Positions 1-10,500 of a DNA stretch of 64,000 nt are shown piece by piece. Numbering within the stretch: position 1 is the first letter of the stretch; each line of letters begins with the position of its first letter. A program made the translations under genes and the position numbers. The DNA comes from Cannabis sativa (taxonomy: Eukaryota; Streptophyta; Magnoliopsida; Rosales; Cannabaceae). Under the pieces are notes generated by a model. It made no database searches. It worked only from the letters and a program-made list of their open reading frames with translations, and was not told the DNA's origin. The stretch is taken from positions 73,734,211 to 73,798,210 of the forward strand of contig NC_083604.1 of assembly GCF_029168945.1 (NCBI RefSeq), written 5' to 3'.

Positions 1-312
1 TAGATTGGATTAAATTAGTTCGGTTCAATTGTATTGAATTGGATCATATCCACCCCTAGTCTTCACTCTCCGCTAAAGAATATTTACAATATAAATTATT
101 TGTTAATTATGCATTGCAATGTGTAATAACACTGTACAAATTAAAAACATTTCTTAGCAACAAAAATATCATTTGTTACAATCAATAATTTATGATGTCG
201 TTTAGTAATATTTTTATTTTTAAAAAACAAAAATATTTTCTATAATTTTTTTTTTTCAAGTTTTTTTTTAAAAATGTGTTCTCTCAATTTCATTTTCATT
301 TATTGATTTTAT

Positions 313-850
313 TTAAGTGGAGTTCAGGTCCGGTGTTGGGGCCGAATCTGATTTGTGGTCAAGTTTGGGATTCGAGTCAAGGTTTGGGTCCGGGTTCGTA
401 TTGAGGCTGGGGACGTAGTCGGGATTCGGGTTTGGGTCTGAGTTCGGGGACTGGGTCAGGAGTTCGAGTTTGGGGTCCAGGACTGGGGTCCCATTTGGGT
501 CGGGGTCTGGGTCTGGTGTTTGGGTTAGGAGTTCCAAGTCTGGGGTTGGGAACGAGATCTAGACCGAGACCGAGACCGAGGTCGGGTTCGAGGTCAAGGA
601 CAGGGTTGGGTCTGGGGTCCGAGTCCGAGGCTGGGTCCGGGTCCGGGTCCGAGTTCGAGGTTGGGGTCTGCATTTGAGTCCAGATCGAGGTCGGGGGCTT
701 CGGGTCGGGCCAGGTTGGGGTCCGGGTCTAGGTCGGGGTACGGGTCGTGGTTGGGGGTTTGGGTCTTAGGTCTAGGATGGGGTTTGGGTCAAAGATCTGG
801 GTCGGAGTAAGGGTCTGAGTTCTGATTCCAAGGTATAGGTTTGGATGAGA
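313..850 (+). repeat. GC-rich degenerate GGGTC(C/T)-type tandem repeat
   Basis: This stretch of about 540 bp is a degenerate repeat of 6-7 bases built on GGGTCY, GGGTTY and GAGTCY. It is strikingly G-rich on the + strand and sits in otherwise very AT-rich DNA. Open frames cross it on both strands (Asp-Pro-rich or Gly-Leu-rich peptides), but these follow from the repeat period and are not genes. It forms part of the left arm of the fold-back element. Confidence 0.8.
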
Positions 851-1089
851 GTCCAAAATATTAATTAGAAAATAAAATTGTCTAAAAAATTTTAAAAGTA
901 ATTTTTTTTTGTTTTCAAAATTTTAATACTCAATTGAAATATTAAAAAATAAAAAAAAAATTATAAAATATAATTTTAGAAAATATTATTACTTTTTAAT
1001 TTAAAAAATAAAAAAAAAATTACGAACCAAACCTATGTTAATAAATAATTGTGAAAAAAAAAGCGCTGAAATAGAGTATCATGGACAGA

Positions 1090-1245
1090 ACTTTCGAAAA
1101 TCTACGTGTCAGTTGCCCATTCAAACGACAAAATAAGCTCCCTACGTGGCAATACACAGCACAAAACCTTGGTCTGACCCGCCTCACAGATGCTACCACG
1201 TGTTAATAAAATAAAACATGTGTACTATTATAAACCCATCCAATT
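1090..1245 (+). promoter_or_regulatory. Diverged copy of the ERF109-like promoter
   Basis: Over about 62 bp from position 1094 the sequence aligns with 5161-5222 of the ERF promoter at about 80% identity by my count. The shared landmarks come in the same order: ACGTGTCA, TTGCCCA, CGACAAAA, ACGTGGCAAT and CACAAA. After a gap come a further CACGTGT, ACATGTG and CCCATCCA/CTCATCCA. The first two G-boxes of the gene promoter (CACGTG) read TACGTG here; the third, at 1197-1202, is an intact CACGTG. No ERF coding sequence follows. It lies in the single-copy centre of the fold-back element. Confidence 0.75.
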
Positions 1246-1644
1246 ATTTTTGGACTTCCATTAAAAACATAACTTTTATCAATTACTGTAGTTATTTAAG
1301 ATAAAAAAAATATTATTAATATTTTGTTGTATTTTCTTTTAGAAATTTGTATTCTCTCTTATTTTCTTTTATTATTTGTCTTCTTTCTTCTTTTATTTCT
1401 TTCTTTATTCTATATTATTTTATAACATAAAATAGTATGTTATATTAATATAAGTGACGTTTAATAATACTTTTTTAATTAATTTTTAATTTTTAAAATT
1501 AAAAAAATAAAAAATATTTTTCAAAATCACGTTCTATAAAACTATTTTCATTTTTTAATTTTTTTAATTAAGAATCAAAATTTTAAAAACAAAAAAAAAA
1601 ATCACTTTCAATATTTAATAATTTTTTAATTAATATTTTAGACT

Positions 1645-1742
1645 CCGACTAGACATGGAACGGACCCAAACCTGATCCTGGCCCTGCACCGAAACCCGAC
1701 CCTTGACCTGGACCAAGACTCAACCTCGGATCTAGACCCGAC
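1645..1742 (-). repeat. Inverted, shorter counterpart of the GGGTC repeat
   Basis: About 100 bp of degenerate GACCCN/GACCTN repeat, the reverse complement of the type at 313-850. It is right-arm sequence of the fold-back element. The left arm's version is about five times longer, which suggests expansion or contraction of the repeat after the element formed. Confidence 0.65.
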
Positions 1743-2057
1743 TTAAACAAAATAAAAAATACATATAAAAATAAAGTTTACATAACACATTTTTATTTTC
1801 TATTTTTAAAATTAAAAAATAAAAATGATTATAAAACGCATTTTTATTTTTCAATAACAAAATTTTAAAAAACAAAAATTATATTATTATTTTTATGATT
1901 AAAAAATTAAAAAATAAAATTATTACCAAATGGTACCATATTTTTTCAAGTTATTATAAAAAAATCGCCACTCCGTACATAATATTAGGTACTATAAGTT
2001 AATTAATAAGAATGCTCCCTTATTCTACTTAAAAAGTAAAGATGCATAAAAATTATA

Positions 2058-2481
2058 GGAAAATTCTATAAAGTACTCTCTTAAAAGGGATTCATTGATA
2101 CATCTATATATGTTTTAGTATCCGAAAAAAAATTACTCAATTTTTTTCTCATGATCATGTAAATTATAGTTATTTAAGACATCGCATCCTATAAAATTTT
2201 AAGAAATTCAAAAAAATTTAATACGCTAAAAACTGCGTTTAAGTAGTGTGTTGCACGCGTAACTATTTTATTTTATACACGTATAAAATAAACTATTTGA
2301 ACATTATTTTTCATATAGTAAATTATTCTGAATTTTTCAAAATTTTGTAGGATATCTTAAATAACTATAACGTATATAAAGATGAAAAAAAAAAATAGAT
2401 TAAAAAATTTTTCTAGATGCCGAAACAAATAAAGAGTGCATCAGTACATCCCTTTTAAGAGAGTATATTGTAGAATCACCT
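2058..2481. mobile_element. Hairpin MITE (MULE-like) with 9-bp target-site duplication
   Basis: Two arms of about 210 bp are inverted repeats of each other across nearly the whole element. The arms share the block ACTCTCTTAAAAGGGAT near 2072 and inverted near 2448-2465, and also TTATAGTTATTTAAGA. The ends read GGAAAATTCTATAAAG and (A)GGTGATTCTACAATA. The flanks carry the 9-bp direct repeat AAAATTATA (2049-2057 and 2482-2490), which fits Mutator-like insertion. A transcript would fold into a long double-stranded hairpin. There is no coding capacity. Confidence 0.8.
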
Positions 2482-2548
2482 AAAATTATATCTATTCTAT
2501 ATAAAGTGTGCCTATATAACTGAAATTCTTGGTTTTTGAGAAATTTAT

Positions 2549-2857
2549 GGGTGACTTTTAATTTTTATTTAATAAAATAATAAAATATTATTTATATATA
2601 ATAAAATAATAATAAAACAAATCCCATTAATATTTGAACTGATATTTGGGTGACTTTTAATTTTTATTTAATAAAATAATAAAATATTATTTATATATAA
2701 TAAAATAATAATAAAACAAATTCCATTAATATCCCATTAATATTTGAACTGATATTTGGGTGACTTTTAATTTTTATTTAATAAAATAATAAAATATTAT
2801 TTATATATAATAAAATAATAATAAAACAAATTCCATTAATATTTGAACTGATATTTG
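2549..2857. repeat. Three tandem copies of a ~99-110 bp AT-rich unit
   Basis: Units begin with GGGTGACTTTTAATTT at 2549, 2648 and 2758. The second unit is 11 bp longer because of a duplicated ATTAATATCCC. The copies are nearly identical, so the amplification looks recent. It lies near the 5' end of the Helitron. Confidence 0.9.
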
Positions 2858-3329
2858 ATGCTAAATATTCGAGAATCACAACACATTTAAAAAAAAAAAA
2901 AAACAACCCGAGATTTGATACTCTGAGACTCTCAATTAAAAAAAAAGTAATATGCTCATCAAATTTGTATTTATTTTTAAACATGGTGAAAAAATGAATT
3001 ATCTTTCATATTATTCAACAGAGTAAAACAAGTTTTATATTGGTTTACTATTCAACAACCTTGTCAAGAATTCTTGTAAGTTGTAACCACAAAATTGTCA
3101 AGTCAAACCAACACTTTCATTGCAGACTAACTACAAAATTATTTCATAGCATTTACAGAACCGCACACCCCCAATCATCTTTAATATAGACGCATCAGAA
3201 GCCAGATCATTAACCTAAATTGGTTAGTTCTATTATGTTTTGGAACAAATCGTCTATAATTAAAAAACCCATCATACTTGTATCTTGAAACATTCTTCAG
3301 GAACCAAAATTTTAAAACACAATTGTTAC

Positions 3330-3398
3330 CTCCTTAAGGTCAACCCACTCCCAAGTCTCATTTGCTGTATTTATATCATAGACCAAAGCATGCCGGCC
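3330..3398 (-). pseudogene. Captured exon of an EMSY-LIKE (ENT/Agenet-Tudor) gene inside the Helitron
   Basis: On the minus strand a 69-bp open segment is bounded by an AG acceptor (3400-3399, preceded by TATTTAC) and a GT donor (3329-3328). It encodes 23 residues running from [10 protein letters not shown] to TWEWVDLKE. From memory this matches the Royal-family (Agenet/Tudor-like) domain of plant EMSY-LIKE chromatin proteins. No other exon of such a gene is visible nearby, and the fragment opposes the Helitron's orientation. It looks like a gene fragment trafficked by the Helitron with its splice sites kept. Function is unlikely unless it is spliced into another transcript. Confidence 0.7.
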
Positions 3399-4569
3399 CT
3401 GTAAATAATAAGAAAATCAAACGTGGTTTATATCTCAAGGCAATAGAGCCTTTTCCGTTAAATCTCAAAGATACATAAATATACAAGATAAAAAAGCCAA
3501 TCTAACAAGTGGGTGCCACGTTAAAGCTAAGGAAACATTAAGCAACTGTTAGGCTTGTTTTACAATTTATGGTGTTTTAAAAGAACATATCGAAACAGAA
3601 ACACATAAAAAAACCTCCACATCATTTAATTTTTTTTAAGGTAGTGTTCAACTAGGAGATCTAACGAGTTTCGCCCCTTCGCTAATGGCTTCTAAGAGTT
3701 CAAATTCCAGTATTGTATAAATCTTCAATTTGTTCTATTTCTTATATTAAATGAAATTTTGCTACTTTTTTTTTTAATTTACAACTTTATTGTTTATATA
3801 TTATTAGGGACATTCATAGAAATTAGGGTTTCTTTGAAATATACAATTAATGAGCATTACTTTTTGATCATAGTGTGTTTTCCATGGCTGAAAACCTCAA
3901 TAATCTCTATCATTTGATATCAAATAAAATAAAATTATCATGATGTATACATTATGGTTATTTAATGAGTAATTAGTGTGTTGAAATTGTCAAGCTGATA
4001 TTTAGAATTGTTTATAATTGAATTGTTTCTTTGTCAAAATTAATATTAAGTATATTTATATGTTTATAAGTTTATCTATTTTCTCTTAGATCAATTATGC
4101 TCATATAGCAATAGAATCATACTCATATAGACATGTTATTTTCATTTTGTAATTTAGATCTTCTTAGTTATTATTTAGTTCACTTAAATATTTTCCGATT
4201 ATGCTAACTGAAGTTTTGTTTCTTTTAGGTACTTCATTACAAAGATCTGTATTACATGTATTGTTTATTTTTTACTATGAGGAGATGGATTTCTTTATTG
4301 GGAAACATATAGCGTGACAAATTATTGTTCATATATTTAGAAATTCTTTTTGATTAATGAGATTGATATATATAAATGTGTATATTGAATTCTTTATTCA
4401 AATAATTATTTTTTATTTTTACGTGATTATTTATTGTTCTTTATTCAAATAATCTCACCTAATAACTAATAATGTTTTTTCTTTAATTTTTATTGTATCA
4501 CTTTCAAATAACATAGAAAAAAACTAGCATAAAATTTAGTATACGTGCCTCGCACGTAGTTTTTGCTAG

Positions 4570-4592
4570 TATATATATATATATATATATAT
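4570..4592. repeat. (TA)n microsatellite
   Basis: A simple TA run directly follows the Helitron 3' terminus and may have supplied its A|T target. Confidence 0.9.
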
Positions 4593-4849
4593 CAAAGAAT
4601 AGAATATAAATAATTACATAAGAATAGTGTATAATGTTAGAAATTTTTGAAATGTAATTAAATAATTTAAACATACGGCTCTATAAAAATAATAAAGATT
4701 GTAGTATAACACTAACCTACTATGTTTTTAACAGAATATTTAAACGTTAATGTTAAGTCCAAAATAAAAATCTAATACATAAAAGTATTCTATTCTATGT
4801 TTTCATTTACAAATAAATAAGTTTCTATATAGTTGAAAGAAAAACATTC

Positions 4850-4960
4850 AACCATTTGAGACTAACTCAAGTGGCCATAAGTGGGTGTGTGTTGAAGATC
4901 TTGGATTCGAGTCACAGGTAAAATATGATTGTAATATATAAACGCTTAAATAAAAAAAAA
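4850..4960 (+). mobile_element. tRNA-derived SINE
   Basis: A short element has a box A-like stretch (ACTCAAGTGGCCATAAGTGG), a box B-like GGATTCGAGTC about 40 bp downstream, and an A-rich tail. The flanks carry the direct repeat AAAACATTC (4841-4849 and 4961-4969), the usual LINE-type target duplication. It sits about 600 bp upstream of the ERF start codon. Confidence 0.6.
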
Positions 4961-5159
4961 AAAACATTCTTACATGCATAAGAAAAAATCTTAAACAGTG
5001 GTATCCTAAATTTAATATTTATATTTATTATTAATACTTATGATATTAAGTAATCCACCAATCAGAAAAAATTGTGCAAAGCTAGGAGTTGCCACGACAG
5101 CATAAGAAAAAATATACACATAAGAAATTACAGTGTGAACCTCACAAAATCTTAGAAGC

Positions 5160-5334
5160 CACGTGTCACTTGCCCACCCAAGCGACAAAAGAAGTTCCTC
5201 ACGTGGCAATTGACAACACAAACTATATTTATATGCTGTGGCATTTACCACAACCCCTGAGATGTCTCCACGTGTCAACAAACGAAAAGAACATGTGATT
5301 ACAAAACTCATCCATTTTAGAATTTTGACACGTG
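5160..5334 (+). promoter_or_regulatory. Cluster of four G-boxes in the ERF promoter
   Basis: CACGTG occurs at 5160-5165, 5200-5205, 5269-5274 and 5329-5334, within 175 bp and 40-210 bp upstream of the TATA box. Several sit in the context ACGTGTC or ACGTGGC, which resembles ABRE and coupling-type G-boxes bound by bZIP and bHLH (MYC) factors. That fits a stress, ABA or jasmonate-inducible gene, but the binding factors are inferred. Confidence 0.8.
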
Positions 5335-5366
5335 GCATTCTATTTTCTCTCTCCTGCTACTACTAC

Positions 5367-5375
5367 TATATATAT
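5367..5375 (+). promoter_or_regulatory. TATA box of the ERF gene
   Basis: TATATATAT followed by CTCATAACC, about 115 bp upstream of the ATG at 5485. It is the only good TATA element between the G-box cluster and the coding region and implies a 5' UTR of roughly 80-90 nt. Confidence 0.65.
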
Positions 5376-5484
5376 CTCATAACCAACTTCAACAGTTCCT
5401 CAATTCCATTTTTGGAAAGAAAAAAAAAATTCCCAAATAAACTGTCGTTCTGAGGATTTTTTTTTTATTTATTTAAGATCTTTC

Positions 5485-6333
5485 ATGTTTGAGATATTTG
5501 CTAAGAAGGTTTTTTCAAATCCCATAATTCCACAGAAGCCCCTCAAACAAAATACGGTATTTGCAAAAATGTCCTTCCCTTCGTTTCCGCGTAATGTGAC
5601 CGTCGACGAGGAGCACTCTATCATGGTCTCTGCATTGAAACACGTCATATGTGGTGGAACCGATCCTGGGCCCACAAAAGTGGGCCCACAGCCACTTAAA
5701 TCACTCCAAATTGCCACATCAGCAATTAACGGTACGAACGGGAGTACTCTATTCATGTCGTTTCCAGATAACGACGCGTGTCGCGTGTGCAAGATTAACG
5801 GCTGCTTAGGCTGTAACTACTTCCCCTTAAGCAAAACGACAACAAAAACAATGTCGTCTTCGTCGTCGTCGATGTCGTTGTCGTTTGCGAGGACAAAAGC
5901 TTCAAACGACAAGAATAACAAGAGTGCGGTGGGGGAGAGGAAGAAGAAGAAGAATTACAGAGGAGTGAGGCAGAGGCCGTGGGGGAAATGGGCGGCTGAG
6001 ATTAGAGATCCGAGGAGGGCGGCGCGTGTGTGGCTGGGTACGTTTGAGACGGCGGAGCTGGCGGCGAAGGCTTACGATAGAGCGGCGATTGAATTCAGAG
6101 GGTCAAAGGCAAAGCTCAATTTCCCAATGTCTGAATACGAATATAAAAATGAAGAAGAAGAAAAAAGAAAGTGCATGAACACAGAATCAAATTCAGAGTC
6201 AAGTGTGGTGGTTCAGCAGAGTACTTCCAGTTGGGAAAACGACACTGAGTTTTGGGATGAGATTGAGGAAGATTGGGTGAGCATGATGAATTTTCGAACT
6301 CTCAAACAAGAGACAGAGTGTTACGACAAGTAA
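5485..6333 (+). CDS. ERF109: AP2/ERF transcription factor, group X, ERF109/RRTF1-like
   Basis: This intronless gene encodes a 282-aa nuclear DNA-binding regulator. The single AP2/ERF domain spans about residues 157-214 ([18 protein letters not shown], then the [11 protein letters not shown] and AYDRAA segments) and should bind GCC-box type DNA. N-terminal to it are the group X motifs: [17 protein letters not shown] (about 42-58) and a putative zinc-binding CX2CX4CX2C motif at Cys99, 102, 107 and 110, followed by NYF. This set matches Arabidopsis ERF109/RRTF1, a rapid ROS, jasmonate and redox-responsive factor. A Lys-rich stretch before the domain may be the nuclear localisation signal, and an acidic Trp-containing tail (about 240-265) may activate transcription. 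Translation may also start at Met29 (5569). The promoter has a TATA box and four G-boxes. It could instead be a sibling such as ERF108; the group assignment is firm. Confidence 0.88.
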   Translation: MFEIFAKKVFSNPIIPQKPLKQNTVFAKMSFPSFPRNVTVDEEHSIMVSALKHVICGGTDPGPTKVGPQPLKSLQIATSAINGTNGSTLFMSFPDNDACRVCKINGCLGCNYFPLSKTTTKTMSSSSSSMSLSFARTKASNDKNNKSAVGERKKKKNYRGVRQRPWGKWAAEIRDPRRAARVWLGTFETAELAAKAYDRAAIEFRGSKAKLNFPMSEYEYKNEEEEKRKCMNTESNSESSVVVQQSTSSWENDTEFWDEIEEDWVSMMNFRTLKQETECYDK

Positions 6334-7411
6334 ACACCTTATCCCATCATAGTTTTCTTTTATTTATTATATTATTAGAGAGAGTAATAGTGGAACCACT
6401 TCAAATTTAGGCCTTAATTTAAATCTTAGATTTCTTTATTAAAATCTTTTTAAACAAGTTTTCGTTTTGGGCTGAATGCTAATATTATTTCCATAATAAA
6501 ACAAAGCTTTGCTTTGCGCCGTTTTTGTGTTTACAAAACCTTAGTAGTGTGATAGTGATATTTATTTTACTAGAATATAGATGGTCCAGCTAGGCTTGTA
6601 GACTGTAGTGTTTGTTTAAAACCAAAAGAACTGGATTTCTAGTGTTTGACTGTAGTGTGTGGGCGCCCGTCGATTAGTTTGTTCTTTGTTGTAATATTTT
6701 AGTCTTGTTTCAATATGCAATTTAAAGTTTTGTTTTGTTTTTTTTTTTTTTTTTATGAAAAAAAAATCTTCCTTTTCTTCTATCCGAATTAAATTTTAGA
6801 GGGTACAATGCAGTTCAAGTAGTACTAATTAAATGATAAATTATTGAGCATAGATACAAGCCAATTTTGTATGAAAAGTCGTCATATGTTTAGGCCATTA
6901 GCACATACCCAGTTCACTCGAGAAACTAGTCAAAGATAATACATAATATCTTATAAATAGAGCTATCCTTTTCAAAAAATAAAGAAAAAGAAATAGAGCC
7001 GTCTCTTATGAAAACAAAAACAAAAAGAGAATCATTGAGGACTAAAGATTAAATTAATGCCCAGATAGAATTAAGTAGTAGTACATCCAAAACTATACTT
7101 AAAAAACAATAAAAGTACAAGGACAACACAGAAATTTGGAACCATTGAGGACTAAAGATTAACTATCATTAATAATGTGGGGTAAAAATAATAAAAATGA
7201 ACTCTTACCGTTAACAATTAAATATTTTAGTACATCAAATATTTTTAGTTTTTTCACAAATGGACAATCGTCAATCTGGTGTAGAGTGAAGAAACATCAC
7301 AGATGGATGATTGTTGTAACAACCTTCATCTTCGAAAACTAGCACAATAGTTACCTATGGGTTCTACTTATATTTCCCAGTCACTAAAACCCAAATATCA
7401 TAACTAAACAC
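6334..7411. other. ERF 3' region and intergenic spacer
   Basis: AT-rich sequence holding the presumed ERF 3' UTR and polyadenylation region, a poly-T run near 6739-6754, and the presumed 3' UTR end of MOS1 (minus strand) towards 7250-7411. I see no gene, RNA gene or clear transposon here. The two genes are convergent. Confidence 0.6.
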
Positions 7412-7527
7412 CTAAGGAATGCAACAGATGCTGCCCAAGGAAAAAAAAAATAGCCAAAATTTTTTATTCATGAATAAATGATTCAACCTCTCAAGCAAAT
7501 CCATCAAAACACAAGGGAATAACTTTC

Positions 7528-10500
7528 TCACGACTGTGTCGAAGAACCGGTTGAGGTCTGTTTTGCCACATAAATTTGCTTCATTTTTGAAGAATGAAAA
7601 CTCTTCTCTCCACCCACGGATTGATTCCTTCCATGGAAACCCTGTCTTCGATGGGTCCACTCACCGGTGGAGCTATTTCTCTGAGAAACTCCACCTCCTC
7701 TATGATAATTATAGCCAGAGGAATGACCGTACTGCTGGCCAGAGATATTGCTCTTATGCTGAGCAGGTTGAGCCTTGACATTGGAGGTAGTGTTCTGGCC
7801 ACTACCACTGCTACTAACATTTTGAGATACATCAGGCTTGCTAGTATCTGAATTCATGCTTACAGATGAGCCCTTACTGGCTACATTGTGTGCTGAAACT
7901 ACTTTACCAGTGGTACTTGAAGGGTCTACCAAACCAAGCTCATCCGGCAATCGAGTCACAGAAGCATCAGTTGCCATGGGACAGTTTCGATTCTTGTCAG
8001 AGGACATAGTATTTCGAGATTCAGGGAATCTGTTGCCTGATAATGATTGGTCTACAGGAGAAGCATGGGTAAGCTTAGAAGGAAGTGCAGTGTCTGTTTG
8101 TTGCTGCAATGGCATCGATAAAGGAACAGACTGCAGAGACGATGCAGGGACATGAGGCCAGCGTGCCTGAACTGACATGTCAGCAGAGGACTGTAAACAG
8201 AACAATCACAGAACACTATTAATCAATGTAGTAATATATTTGGCTATGCCCAGTCCAAAAACCAAGAAAGCTATGGAAATTCTAAAGGAAGAGTGCAAAT
8301 TCAATATCAATGCATGGACAACCATAGCACTTTAAACTTGACATTCAGGACAGCACGTTGGATGTTACCTGGAAAGGAGAAACGTCAAACATTGCCATCG
8401 GTGAAGCCATGGGCAGGAGTGGTGACCCCGGGGCCAAATGCTGAATGGGAGTGGGCATGCTTGCAGGATTGCGCTGCCCAGAAACCATATTCAAATTATT
8501 CATCTCTCCCTCACCAACCACCATGGCAGAAGATGCAGGGCTATGCTTCCAGTCGGGCTGCTTTCCAGATGGTATATAGGTAGTACCCATGAAACTCAAA
8601 CCAACTTGCCCAAACTGTCCAACTGGTGCAAAATGATTGTAAACAAACATGTGTGGTGGACCTTGAACCGCTGGGATGCCCCCAGATGGACTAATGAAAG
8701 GACCAGTAAATCCAGCAGGTGTACCATAGAATGAATCTACACCAGAATGACATTGCTGCCAGGTCCCTACTGGTGCTGAAGTTGGTGCGGTGCTCTTCTG
8801 GGACTGTGACTGGGTGGTACATGCAGATTCATCATGTGGTCCATAAGCAAATACAGGTCCCCCTAACATTGGATTCATCTCGTAGAAGGGAAAATGGGAA
8901 GGTGGACCACCAGGGAAATGTGAAAGCATTTGGCTAGAAGAATTCTGAGGACTTGGTAAAGGAGGCCACAAAGAAATTGGCGGAGTCTCAACTGATAGAT
9001 CTGCTGGAAGAGATACACTAAGAGACTCTTCCGCCCTTGATTGGCAAGTAAATCGTGAATCACTAGCTCCACCTACAAAAACATAAAACATAACCAATAT
9101 AGAATTATGCTAGACACAGGAAACAACAAGAACTTGAATACAGAAAACTTTCTACCTGTTGTCATCCCATCAATTCCAGTGCTTCCAAAACTCTTTGTAT
9201 CAGAAACTGAGACAGAGCAAGTTCCCCGCCCATTACCAACAATTTCATCACTAGTAATTGCTGCAACAGCAACGGCTGAAGCAGCTGCTTCAGCTTCAGC
9301 TTCACAATCTTCAAGATGCACACAAGATTTCGTAGTGTGTTTATCTTTTTCAAAGAGAATATCACAGTTCTCAGCTCCGCCAAGACCGTGAGAAAGCTGT
9401 ACTTCTGTTCGGCATGGACCTGGGGGCCCAATTCCATGTGAAACAGCACGGCTGGTATGATGAAGAATTGTTGGAGATGTGACTGCACCTGAAAAGATCA
9501 GGCCTATACATAAGCATTAGGAACATAATTTATGTGCTTTTCAGTTTTCAGTTATGTGCCTTTTCTCACCAAATTGAATCTTCTCCCCAGCAAGCAATGA
9601 ATTTACTGGACTAGCAGCAGAAGAAAATAATTTCTCTTTTGTCAAAATGGATGATGAAGCCATGCTGGAGTCACTAACTGAGCTAGTTTGATTTCCCACA
9701 GAGGCACGAGAATCAAATTGGCCAGGCTTCATAGCTTCATCAAGTTGAGTCTGCGTCAGGGCCATAACCTACAAGAAGTAATTCGTAAGTTTCAGAGCTC
9801 TAAAATTTTAATATAACTTGGTTCTCTCAAATGATTTTTTCAGAGCAGTTTTTACACAAGGCATATATAAACAATATTTCTGCGGCAAAGTTCAAGCAGA
9901 AACCTGCTCATTTCAACAGCCCAAACTTTCTAAAGACAAGCCTTTTTATGATACACTAATAGAGAAGCACAGATGCAAGTAAGACTAATTAAAAGATAAG
10001 AAGGGAACAACAAAAAAAAATCACCCATCATTTTAAGGTCATACAACAAACTAACAGCAAAAGATGAAATACCACTTAGGAGAAATATCAATTATTCAAA
10101 TGCAAATACATCCCAAATGCAAAGCTTGATTAAAGCAAGATACATTATTAGGCTTCTAGCTGTGATGACATGGGCACACACCTGTTGATTAATTCGTGAA
10201 TTGCCCCAAGAGTTCAATGACGTTTGAACACTATCCATAACCTTTGTTTTAGTGTCATATAGCATGCCTGACCCAATATTTTTTACTGCACCAGATACCT
10301 GGGAACTTGTCTGTACTGGCCTGTTAACGAAACATGATTTAGGAGTTTGTCTAGTATGTATTACTTTAATTGCAATATAACTCTTGTTCAGAAGAACAAA
10401 TAAATACCTGATGGCCTGGGGATCACTTTTCAAAGCAGGAGTGCCAATAGGAGCCAATGGCTGTGACACTAAGGTGGTGTTAAAACCAGATGATAATTCC

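Larger units (their letters stand above)
191..1940. mobile_element. Fold-back (long inverted repeat) element, probably MULE-like, non-autonomous
   Basis: Two arms are imperfect inverted repeats. The outer ends read TATGATGTCGTTTAGTAAT at 191 and, on the other strand from 1940, TATGGTACCATTTGGTAAT. An inner block, GAGTCCAAAATATTAATTA near 847-865, matches the reverse complement of 1628-1647 (GAGTCTAAAATATTAATTA). The GC-rich GGGTC-type repeat of the left arm reappears inverted in the right arm. The middle (about 1085-1250) is not repetitive and resembles the promoter of the ERF gene at 5485. No transposase is present. No clean target-site duplication was found, so the exact ends are tentative. 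A Pack-MULE-like capture is my inference. Confidence 0.55.
2491..4569 (+). mobile_element. Non-autonomous Helitron
   Basis: The 5' end begins with TC after an A (2490|2491) in a TCTATTCTATATAAAG context typical of plant Helitrons. The 3' end has a hairpin (ACGTGC at 4543-4548 paired with GCACGT at 4552-4557) followed 8 bases later by CTAG at 4566-4569. The next base is T, so insertion was between A and T. It encodes no Rep/helicase. It carries a 3-copy tandem repeat and an exon-like fragment of an EMSY-LIKE gene. Its 5' end abuts the target duplication of the MITE at 2058. Confidence 0.7.

Noticed and set aside
1..60. Right end of a hAT MITE (CACCCCTAG near 51-59)
   Set aside because: Only one end falls in the window, so neither partner terminus nor target duplication can be checked.
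313..677. Open frames on both strands encoding Asp-Pro-rich or Gly-Leu-rich peptides
   Set aside because: They follow directly from the short GGGTCY repeat; no start context, domain or splice support.
313..850. Interstitial telomere repeat
   Set aside because: The unit is GGGTCY/GGGTTY, not TTTAGGG, and is too irregular.
7536..8734. Plus-strand open frames across the MOS1 region
   Set aside because: They overlap confirmed minus-strand MOS1 exons and show no domain; they are antisense shadows.
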